From the NCBI GenBank assembly GCA_046728115.1, contig JBKPDW010000112.1:1-9200 (forward strand): a DNA stretch of 9,200 bases, written 5' to 3'. Source of the stretch: CAVSWN01 sp046728115 (GTDB lineage Bacteria; Acidobacteriota; Vicinamibacteria; Vicinamibacterales; CAVVIG01). Both the position numbers and the translations under genes were made by a program. The stretch's first letter is position 1; each line of letters starts with the position of its first letter. Below the pieces are notes generated by a model. That model saw nothing but the letters and a program-made list of their open reading frames with translations, did not search any database and was not told the DNA's origin. Positions 1-5,660 of this stretch are shown in pieces.

Positions 1-2
1 GT

Positions 3-1514
3 CCTGCTTCGGCCGAAACGGTGCACGTAATGGTTACGACCGAGCCGCCCACATACACCGGTCTGACTCCGAAAACGGTTGCCGATCCTGCGGAAGTAGC
101 GGCCGTCCAGGGAAGCACGCTGACCGTTGCCATCGAGTCGCGGGCATCTGGCCGAGTAACCGTCGATCACGACGGCGCACCTCGCACCCTGTCGGCGGAT
201 GCGACTGGACGAGTAGCCGACCGAATCGAGCTGACCAGAACCGGGTACTACGCGATCACAACAGATGCAGGAGCTCGGCGTGTGATTTCGATCGTGGTGT
301 CGCCCGATGCGCTGCCAACCGTGCGAATTACTGTCCCGGGCCGCGACCTCGTGTACGCGGACGCGAATCAGCGCGTCAGCTTCGATGTCCGCGCGCTCGA
401 CGATTTCGGTCTCCGCTCGCTGACGTTGCAGTACACGAAGGTTGCGGGATCCGGCGAGCAATTCGATTTCCACGAAGGCGAGGTCGCGTTGTCGATCGTC
501 AGACCGAACAATCGCGACTGGCGCGGCACGGCGGCACGGTCGCTGGCCGAGTTGGGACTGGAAGAAGGCGGCATGCTGGTCTACCGCGCAGTGGCCGCCG
601 ACGCGCGTCCCGGTGCCGGCACCGGCAGTTCGGACTCCTTCTTCATCGAGATCTCCAGGCTCGGCGTCGGCGCCGGCTTCACGGTTCCGGAACAGGAAAC
701 CCGGTACGCGTTGAGTCAACAGATGCTCGTGCTCAAGACCGCGCGGCTCGATCGGGGCCGTGGCTCAATACCTGCGGCCGAATTCAACGAAGCCGCCATG
801 AACCTTGCCGTCGAGCAGCGAATGATCCGCGCCGAGTTCGTGTTCATGCTCGGCGGCGAAATCGAAGACGAAGAGGTGGAGGCTGCACAGTCAACCGAGC
901 TGCAGGAGGGCCGGCTGCAGAACCGCGGCCAGCGCGACCTGCGCCAGGCCACGGTGTCGATGAGTCAGGCAGAAAAGTTGTTGACGGGCGGCAGCACGCG
1001 GGAGGCGCTGACGGCAGAGCGCGAAGCGAGTGCGGCGTTGCAGCGGGCCTTTGCACGAGACCGCTACATCCTGCGCGCGTTGACCGGGCAGACCAGGCTC
1101 GATCCTTCGCGCCGGCTCACTGGTGTGCTGTCGCAGGCCGGCGATTGGCGCCGTGTGCGGCCTCCGGCGATCGAAAATCGGCGAGCGGCGTTGCTTCAGG
1201 ATCTCCTGGCCGGGGTTGGCAGCCTCGTTTCAGACTCACCCTCATCGCGCATCGTCGTGCTTGCCCGCGAAGCGCTGAGGATCGATCCGGACTCCGTAAC
1301 GCTCCGGCGGATTGCTGCAGATCTCCAGCGAATCGCCGAGAGCTGGGCCGCGGCGAGGGCGGACGCGCGGAAGCGGGCGCTGACTGATGTGGTGGCGGCT
1401 GTTCAACGAGAGACCACGCTGGCTTTGGCTGCGCCAGCTCTACAGGCGCCGTTTGCTTCCTCTTCCATCGCAGGCGCGTTTGCCGATGCGGTCAGTCGCG
1501 GAGGTCTGCGGTGA
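3..1514 (+). CDS. DUF4175-like envelope protein, C-terminal part (5' end outside window)
   Basis: The reading frame is open from the first complete codon of the window, so the gene begins further left; the GTG at 21 is internal. Roughly the first 220 visible residues are beta-rich. They include a proline-rich EPPTYTGL segment followed by Ig-like stretches with PTVRITVPGRDL and DDFGLRSLTLQYT, typical of DUF4175-like proteins. The rest is strongly helical and rich in Glu, Arg, Ala and Gln (for example QAEKLLTGG and LQRAFARDRYILRAL), suggesting an extended coiled domain. The N-terminal membrane helices expected of the family would be off-window. The stop overlaps the next start as GTGA (1511-1514), so the two are probably translationally coupled. 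In known genomes such proteins follow MoxR, DUF58 and BatA-like genes in envelope or aerotolerance-type operons; the exact role is unknown. Family assignment is from recognised sequence style, not a search. Confidence 0.72.
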   Translation, partial: PASAETVHVMVTTEPPTYTGLTPKTVADPAEVAAVQGSTLTVAIESRASGRVTVDHDGAPRTLSADATGRVADRIELTRTGYYAITTDAGARRVISIVVSPDALPTVRITVPGRDLVYADANQRVSFDVRALDDFGLRSLTLQYTKVAGSGEQFDFHEGEVALSIVRPNNRDWRGTAARSLAELGLEEGGMLVYRAVAADARPGAGTGSSDSFFIEISRLGVGAGFTVPEQETRYALSQQMLVLKTARLDRGRGSIPAAEFNEAAMNLAVEQRMIRAEFVFMLGGEIEDEEVEAAQSTELQEGRLQNRGQRDLRQATVSMSQAEKLLTGGSTREALTAEREASAALQRAFARDRYILRALTGQTRLDPSRRLTGVLSQAGDWRRVRPPAIENRRAALLQDLLAGVGSLVSDSPSSRIVVLAREALRIDPDSVTLRRIAADLQRIAESWAAARADARKRALTDVVAAVQRETTLALAAPALQAPFASSSIAGAFADAVSRGGLR

Positions 1515-2335
1515 TCGCGCTTCTCCGCGGTTTCGCGATTGCCATTGTTATCGCCGGCTTCATCGATCCGTCGTTGACGATGATGACGCGAGGACGTCCG
1601 CGAATTGCACTCGTGCAGCAGCATCCAGAGAATGCAGCGGAACGGCGGGTGCTGGAGATGCTGAGGACGAGCCTGGGTCGGGATTTCGACCTTGTCGCCG
1701 GGCAGGACAACAGCGCGGACGCCGCGACGTTCATCGGCACCGACTATCGCGCGACGGGCGTACCGGATGGACAGCGGCCGTACACGATTACGATGCAGCC
1801 GTCTTCGAGCGAGCCGCAGATCAGTGTCACCGCGGTTCGTGCTCCGCTCGACTCGCCCCTTGGCACGCTCGTTCATCTCGAAGCCGACGTCGAAGGGATG
1901 AACGTCAGCGGTGCCGAAACAATTCTCGTGGTGCGAACCGGAGATTCGGACGTCGAGGTCGCTCGAGCGGCACACAAATGGAGCGCCGCGCGCGAAGTGT
2001 GGCGTGCGCTGATTGACGTCACGACGCTCGGGCCGCCACCGTGGCGCCTGCAGGTGCGGGCATTGGCCGCTCCGGGTGAGCGGGAACTCGATGACAACAT
2101 CGCGGACATCATGGTCGACGGAGCCGAGCCTGCGCGCCTGCTCTTTGTCGAGCCGCGGCCCTCGTGGGCGGCGACATTTGTTCGCCGGGCGCTCGAACGC
2201 GACCCGCGGTTCGAGGTGACGAGCGTCAGCTACCCGTCTCGCGGGGTCACGGTCAGTACTGTGGCGCGACGTCTCTTCGAACGATGTCGCTGGAGTCCGT
2301 GCGCGCGATCGTCGTCGGAGGCCTGGATCGGCTGA
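1511..2335 (+). CDS. BatA/CARDB-GATase-like membrane protein, N-terminal half (frameshifted)
   Basis: GTG start inside the preceding stop (GTGA overlap), so coupled to the DUF4175-like gene. Residues 4-20 form one hydrophobic segment (LLRGFAIAIVIAGFIDP), probably a membrane anchor. A beta-rich CARDB/Ig-like region follows (about residues 110-210). Next comes the start of a glutamine-amidotransferase-like Rossmann region, ARLLFVEPRPSWAATFVRRALERD (split here around residue 225). After about residue 250 (near 2260) the translation turns to Arg/Cys-rich nonsense and stops at 2335. The missing continuation is found in the next frame at 2284-3255, so this is the first half of one gene of about 581 residues that has lost one base. 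Homologues sit in MoxR/DUF58/BatA operons and are thought to act at the cell envelope; the catalytic residues of true amidotransferases are generally not kept. The break could be a real mutation or a sequencing or assembly error. Confidence 0.7.
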   Translation: MIALLRGFAIAIVIAGFIDPSLTMMTRGRPRIALVQQHPENAAERRVLEMLRTSLGRDFDLVAGQDNSADAATFIGTDYRATGVPDGQRPYTITMQPSSSEPQISVTAVRAPLDSPLGTLVHLEADVEGMNVSGAETILVVRTGDSDVEVARAAHKWSAAREVWRALIDVTTLGPPPWRLQVRALAAPGERELDDNIADIMVDGAEPARLLFVEPRPSWAATFVRRALERDPRFEVTSVSYPSRGVTVSTVARRLFERCRWSPCARSSSEAWIG

Positions 2336-3255
2336 CATCGGCCGACGCCGGGATTCTCGCGCGCTTCATGCGTGAACGCGGCGGGTCCGTTGTGCTGCTG
2401 CCGGATTCGCTGGCTGCCGCTCGAGCGGCGGCGCGATGGCTGCCGCTTCCAACCGCAACCGAGGTGCTGCTCGAAGAGCCGGTCAGGCTCGATGTAGAGC
2501 CGCCGCTCCGACCCTTCGAATCATCCGAGGTGCTGCGCTTCGATGTGTCACCGGTATCCCGGCCTTTGGCACGCGAAACGGGTCGGAACGAACCAGTCGT
2601 TTACGTTTCGCCCGTTGGCGCGGGCCGGCTCATGGTGTCGGGAGCTTTGGACTCGTGGCGCTATCGTTTGAATGACCAATCGGCCTTCGATCGATTCTGG
2701 CAGTCGGCTGTGTCTGGCCTCGCATCGGAATCGCGGGCGCCAATCGACATCGAGATCACGCCGGCAGTCGTGTTGCCCGGCGAGGAGGTCGAAGTACACG
2801 CTCGCGTCCGGCGGAGCGCGTTCGGCCTGACGCCGGTCGACGGCCTGAGCGTATCGGCGACGATGTCCACCAGCAGCGATCCAGTGCGCCTGTGGCCCGA
2901 GCCTGCGCCGGACTCGTTTCGCGGGTCCTTCATCGCGCCGAGCGAGCCTGGAACCGCGCGACTGTCGGTCCGCGCCGGCAATCGCGCGACCGCATCGAAG
3001 ACCTTCATCGTCTCGGCCCGCGCGCGCATGGCGAGGCCGCCTGGTCCGCCGCTGTCGCTTCTCGCCGAGTCGCATGGCGGCATCGATGTGACGCCGGACC
3101 ATCTCGCGGATCTCGAGCAGCGTCTGCGTCGAGACGTCACCGCGCCGCCGCGCCCGGTCGAACTGGCGCCGATGCGATCGATCTGGTGGATTGTGCCGTT
3201 TGTCGGCTTCCTGAGCGGAGAATGGTGGCTCCGCCGTCTGCGAGGCCTTACCTAG
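2284..3255 (+). CDS. BatA/CARDB-GATase-like membrane protein, C-terminal half (frameshifted)
   Basis: This is the continuation of the gene starting at 1511, in the frame one base earlier. It opens with VRAIVVGGLDRLTSADAGIL and FMRERGGSVVLLPDS. That is the second half of a class I glutamine-amidotransferase-like fold, as found in large membrane proteins of the BatA/VWA neighbourhood. A beta-rich domain follows (about residues 150-240, containing ITPAVVLPGEEVEVHARV). The C-terminus is a hydrophobic helix with a basic end, IWWIVPFVGFLSGEWWLRRLR, so the protein is anchored at both ends with its bulk outside the membrane. I place the left edge at ATG 2284 because sequence similarity to the family begins there. 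It has no Shine-Dalgarno sequence, so an independent start is doubtful and a single interrupted gene is favoured. It ends 49 bp before the convergent Rid gene. Confidence 0.68.
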   Translation: MSLESVRAIVVGGLDRLTSADAGILARFMRERGGSVVLLPDSLAAARAAARWLPLPTATEVLLEEPVRLDVEPPLRPFESSEVLRFDVSPVSRPLARETGRNEPVVYVSPVGAGRLMVSGALDSWRYRLNDQSAFDRFWQSAVSGLASESRAPIDIEITPAVVLPGEEVEVHARVRRSAFGLTPVDGLSVSATMSTSSDPVRLWPEPAPDSFRGSFIAPSEPGTARLSVRAGNRATASKTFIVSARARMARPPGPPLSLLAESHGGIDVTPDHLADLEQRLRRDVTAPPRPVELAPMRSIWWIVPFVGFLSGEWWLRRLRGLT

Positions 3256-3304
3256 GTCCTGTCTCCACGACAGCAACAACTACGCCGAGACCAAAGTAGT
3301 TCCG

Positions 3305-3694
3305 TCACTCAATGATGGCATCGGCCTCGATCTCGACGAGCATCCGCGGGTCGATCAGCGCGCGGACTTCGACCATCGCCGTTGCGGGCCGTATCGATCC
3401 AAAGACTTCGCCGTGCGCGCGTCCCACGCGCTCCCAGTCGCCGGCGATGTTCACGACGTACATGCGCGTGCGCACGACATGCTCGAGACGCGCGCCAGCG
3501 CGTGCGAGCGCAGCCTCGATGTTCTTCAGCACCTGCCTGGTCTGCTCGTACGCGTCGCCGACCCCGACGATGTCGCCGTTCGGACCCGTGGCGGTTGTCC
3601 CCGAAACCCAAATCTGATTGCCAACTCGAACGGCTCGCGAGTACCCGACGACAGGTTCCCATCGCGTGCCGCTGGCGAAATTTTGACGCGGCAA
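3305..3694 (-). CDS. Rid (YjgF/YER057c/UK114) family protein
   Basis: A small, soluble Rid-fold protein of 129 residues. The family start is evident in RQNFASGTRWEPVVGYSRAVRVG, followed by IWVSGTTATGPNG, the helix QTRQVLKNIEAALARAGA, RTRMYVVNI, and the terminal RPATAMVEVRALIDPRMLVEIEADAI. I prefer the TTG start at 3694 because GGAGGA lies 7 nt upstream and gives the usual short N-terminus. A GTG at 3709 would add five residues but has no ribosome site. Catalytic RidA enzymes, which hydrolyse reactive enamines/imines from PLP enzymes, carry an arginine in PARSCVEV (Arg105 in E. coli). Here that position is threonine (PATAMVEV), while the later Glu in VEIEA is kept. This protein is therefore probably not a canonical imine deaminase but one of the divergent Rid subgroups of unknown substrate. 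It lies downstream of the DUF4159 gene on the same strand, 174 bp away. Confidence 0.9.
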   Translation of the reverse strand: MPRQNFASGTRWEPVVGYSRAVRVGNQIWVSGTTATGPNGDIVGVGDAYEQTRQVLKNIEAALARAGARLEHVVRTRMYVVNIAGDWERVGRAHGEVFGSIRPATAMVEVRALIDPRMLVEIEADAIIE

Positions 3695-3868
3695 TTCTGA
3701 TTCCTCCACAGCTTCGATCCAAGAGTGCGTCGCAGATTAATCGGTTCCCTCCGTTTGGTGTCGGTGTCCTCTGCCCGAAGAACATGTGCTACCACGGAGG
3801 CCGCTGAACGAAACCGATAGCGGGATGTCTGGCCTTCGCACAAGCCGTGGAGTCATCGGCCCGCAATA

Positions 3869-4600
3869 TCACGACATCACATATACGACGATGTTGATCG
3901 CGAACCTGGTGTTGTCTTCGCGCAGGAACCGTTTGTTCCGCCAGTCGTAGTCCCACTCGCAGCCGTAGTCCTTGTTGCTGTACAGCACCGTCAGGTGGCC
4001 GCGCCGTTCGATCCCCTCGAGGTAGTCGTGCACGATGTTGTCGCCCCAGCCGTTCAATTCGTGCGAGGTCTGCGGCGGACCGCCGGCGAACGTGAAGAAG
4101 CTTCGATAGATGGGATGCGCCGCAGCCAGCTTCGTCAGCGGCTGGTCGGGAAACGTCAGGCGCATTTCCTGCTCGAAGCTTTTCGCATACAGCCCATTCA
4201 CGTCGTGATTGCAGTCGTCGGAGAAGAGGAGGCCGCCGGCGTCCGCGAAACGCCGCAGGTTCTCCCGCTCGGCCGCACTGAATCGGACCAGCTTGTGGCC
4301 CGTCATGAAGAGGAAAGGAAACGACGGGAGTTCGGTCGACGACGCACCGATGACGACTTCGTCCTGGTATACCGGGATAGAGGTGTACTGCACGATGGAA
4401 TCGAGCACGTTCGCGGCGACCTTCGGGTTGTAGTCCCAGTCGCCGGACTCGTACCGGAGCCGCGCGAAGACGAACTTCGATCCGCGCGGCCGTCCCTTCC
4501 GTTGCTCGGACGCGGCGGCCCGCTCGAACGTGGCGTTCGTCCCCAGGCGGCCTCCGGCCGCTGCTGCGACACACTGCAGAAACCGTCGCCGGGAGACCAC
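3869..4600 (-). CDS. Tat-exported DUF4159 domain protein
   Basis: Predicted 243-residue exported protein. The GTG at 4600 is chosen as start because it places a classical twin-arginine motif, SRRRFLQ, at residues 3-9, followed by the small hydrophobic stretch CVAAAAGG. A longer frame exists upstream but would run into the divergent gene. The mature part has the DUF4159 layout: FVFARLRYESGDWDYNP (43-59), FPFLFMTGHKLVRFSAAERENLRRFADAGGLLFSDDCN (split near residue 112; 94-131), TFPDQPLTKLAAAHPIYRSFF (149-169), and the end region VLYSNKDYGCEWDY plus FAINIVVYVMS. The DUF4159 fold resembles a glutamine-amidotransferase-like Rossmann domain; no enzymatic activity is established. Genes of this family often lie with MoxR, DUF58 and BatA-like genes, matching the remnant operon at 1-3255, though here the gene is on the opposite strand. 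Tat use suggests folding before export. Function unknown. Confidence 0.85.
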   Translation of the reverse strand: MVSRRRFLQCVAAAAGGRLGTNATFERAAASEQRKGRPRGSKFVFARLRYESGDWDYNPKVAANVLDSIVQYTSIPVYQDEVVIGASSTELPSFPFLFMTGHKLVRFSAAERENLRRFADAGGLLFSDDCNHDVNGLYAKSFEQEMRLTFPDQPLTKLAAAHPIYRSFFTFAGGPPQTSHELNGWGDNIVHDYLEGIERRGHLTVLYSNKDYGCEWDYDWRNKRFLREDNTRFAINIVVYVMS

Positions 4601-4606
4601 GTCTTT

Positions 4607-4618
4607 ATCGTATACAAT
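4607..4618. promoter_or_regulatory. Overlapping divergent -10 elements between DUF4159 and GNAT genes
   Basis: Only 33 bp separate the two divergent GTG starts (4600 and 4634). On the plus strand TATACAAT (4611-4618) contains TACAAT, five of six matches to a -10 box, which would give a leader of about 9 nt for the GNAT gene. On the minus strand TACGAT (4612-4607) lies exactly where a -10 box would sit for a leaderless DUF4159 transcript. The two share bases around the palindrome GTATAC, so RNA polymerase could probably occupy only one at a time. No convincing -35 boxes are seen. Confidence 0.35.
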
Positions 4619-4633
4619 GCCTGTTTCCGAACC

Positions 4634-5230
4634 GTGGAATATCACATCCAGCAGTACGATCTCGAGCAGGGCGCGCTCGAGATTCAGTACATCGAGGAGT
4701 ACTTCGGCGAGTTCCCGCGCAAGAAGACCGCGGCGGAAATCCAGCGCCGCCTCAGCGGCCGCGCGCACCTGATCCTGCTCGCGACGGCGCCGCTGCCCGA
4801 CGAACCGTCATCGATCGTGCCGGTGTCCTTCAAGGTTGCACACGAAATCAAAGCGCCGGAAACCGAGCCGAAACTCATCGATCTGGTCCATCGCTTGAGT
4901 GACTACGTCCAGTTCAACGGCCGCCGTGTTATGTACACATGGATTGGCGGCACACGGCGCGACTGGCGCGGCCAGGGCTTCTTCCGCGCCCTTACCGAGC
5001 AGCAGGAGCACTGGGCGATTGAGCAGGGCTTCGACGAAATCGTCGTGAAGACGAAAAACAGGTTCTACGACATGCGCGGCACGCTGGACCACCTGCGATT
5101 CGAAGTCGTCAAATACGAGCGTAACGCCGCGGATAACGCCGAATCCAAGGTATACCTCAGCAAGAAACTCCTCCCGGAGACCGTCCAGACCCACCGGAGC
5201 GCCAGAACTGTCGTTGAAATAAAGGACTGA
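4634..5230 (+). CDS. GNAT family N-acetyltransferase
   Basis: Predicted cytoplasmic acetyltransferase of 198 residues. The GNAT core is at residues 100-165. It runs from a beta strand (MYTWIGG) to the acetyl-CoA pyrophosphate-binding loop WRGQGFF (111-117) and helix RALTEQQEHWAIEQGF, then EIVVKTKNRFYDMRGTLDHLRF and a strand EVVKYE. The loop keeps Arg112 and Gly115 of R-x-x-G-x-[GA] but has Phe at the last position. Residues 1-60 vary more, with an acidic FGEFPRKK segment. The GTG at 4634 is the first plausible start downstream of the divergent DUF4159 start. The frame stays open further left, but that part is antisense to DUF4159 and has no family similarity. There is no Shine-Dalgarno sequence, consistent with a short-leader transcript from the -10 box just upstream. 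The substrate cannot be read from sequence; small-molecule or protein amines are both possible. Confidence 0.85.
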   Translation: MEYHIQQYDLEQGALEIQYIEEYFGEFPRKKTAAEIQRRLSGRAHLILLATAPLPDEPSSIVPVSFKVAHEIKAPETEPKLIDLVHRLSDYVQFNGRRVMYTWIGGTRRDWRGQGFFRALTEQQEHWAIEQGFDEIVVKTKNRFYDMRGTLDHLRFEVVKYERNAADNAESKVYLSKKLLPETVQTHRSARTVVEIKD

Positions 5231-5290
5231 CGCTGGCAGTTCAGAGTGAATTGAAACCTTTTCGGCATTTCACACGTCTGTACCCTTTGT

Positions 5291-5317
5291 TTGAAATCTG
5301 TGTGTGGCGCATATAGT
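5291..5317 (+). promoter_or_regulatory. Putative promoter of padR-ADOP operon
   Basis: TTGAAA (5291-5296) resembles a -35 box and TATAGT (5312-5317) a -10 box, each five of six to consensus, with a short 15-bp spacer. The predicted start, about 5324, leaves a leader of only about 10 nt before ATG 5334, which has no Shine-Dalgarno sequence. The short spacer and the palindrome across it suggest a promoter that needs or receives regulation. Confidence 0.45.
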
Positions 5318-5330
5318 CTGCACACACAGA
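5297..5330. promoter_or_regulatory. Perfect 10-bp inverted repeat, likely PadR operator
   Basis: TCTGTGTGTG at 5297-5306 and its exact reverse complement CACACACAGA at 5321-5330 flank a 14-bp spacer that contains the -10-like TATAGT. A second, overlapping inverted repeat, AGTCTG (5315-5320) and CAGACT (5327-5332), has a 6-bp spacer. PadR proteins bind as dimers to inverted repeats near their own promoters, so autoregulation of the padR-permease operon is the simplest reading. Binding itself is inferred. Confidence 0.55.
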
Positions 5331-5333
5331 CTT

Positions 5334-5660
5334 ATGCCTCTACGTCCGATTGAATTTCACGTCCTCCTGTCCCTGGCCGGCGAAGAGCGGCACGGATATG
5401 CCATCCTCCAGGAGGTCGCGGCGCTGACAGGCGGCGAGCTGCAGCCCGAGCCGGGAACGCTGTACCGCGCGCTTCACCGCATGCTGAAAGATGGCTGGGT
5501 GGCCGAATCTGCGCGCCGTCCGGCCGCGGACCTCGACGACGAGCGCCGGCGGTACTACCGGCTCACACCGCTGGGCCGGCGTGTGGCGTCGGCGGAAGCG
5601 GAGCGCTTGTGGCGACTGGTCACGGTCGCTCGAGCGCACAGGTTGCTCACCCGTGCCTAG
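5334..5660 (+). CDS. PadR family transcriptional regulator
   Basis: Short 108-residue PadR regulator consisting essentially of one winged-helix DNA-binding domain. Diagnostic segments are EFHVLLSLAGEERHGYAILQEV (residues 7-28, split by Ala15), PEPGTLYRALHRMLKDGWVAE (39-58, recognition helix region) and the wing/dimer helix RRYYRLTPLGRRVASAEAERL (72-91). ATG 5334 is chosen because it gives the standard MPLRPIEFH start and lies just downstream of the promoter and palindrome; an upstream in-frame GTG (5304) falls inside the palindrome. The stop overlaps the permease GTG by 8 bp (5653-5660), so both are almost certainly co-transcribed. In Acidobacteriota this regulator type is regularly paired with ADOP permeases. 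The inducing signal is unknown, and there is no separate ligand domain, so any ligand would bind at the dimer interface. Confidence 0.92.
   Translation: MPLRPIEFHVLLSLAGEERHGYAILQEVAALTGGELQPEPGTLYRALHRMLKDGWVAESARRPAADLDDERRRYYRLTPLGRRVASAEAERLWRLVTVARAHRLLTRA

Noticed and set aside
21..23. GTG as start of the first gene
   Set aside because: The frame is open to the window edge, the preceding codons read like the same protein, and the family needs an N-terminal membrane part.
1403..2338. Long open frame of 311 codons on the minus strand
   Set aside because: It is antisense to the clearly family-like BatA-type gene, rich in Arg/His with no recognisable motif, and typical of a GC-rich shadow frame.
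3259..3301. Terminator between the convergent genes
   Set aside because: Two small inverted repeats exist, CTGTC/GACAG (3259-3273) and AACTAC/GTAGTT (3278-3301), but stems are only 5-6 bp, one loop is 12 nt, and there is no T-run.
3995..4633. Upstream extension of the GNAT reading frame
   Set aside because: This stretch is antisense to the DUF4159 gene, which has convincing family motifs and a Tat signal. GNAT similarity starts only after 4634.
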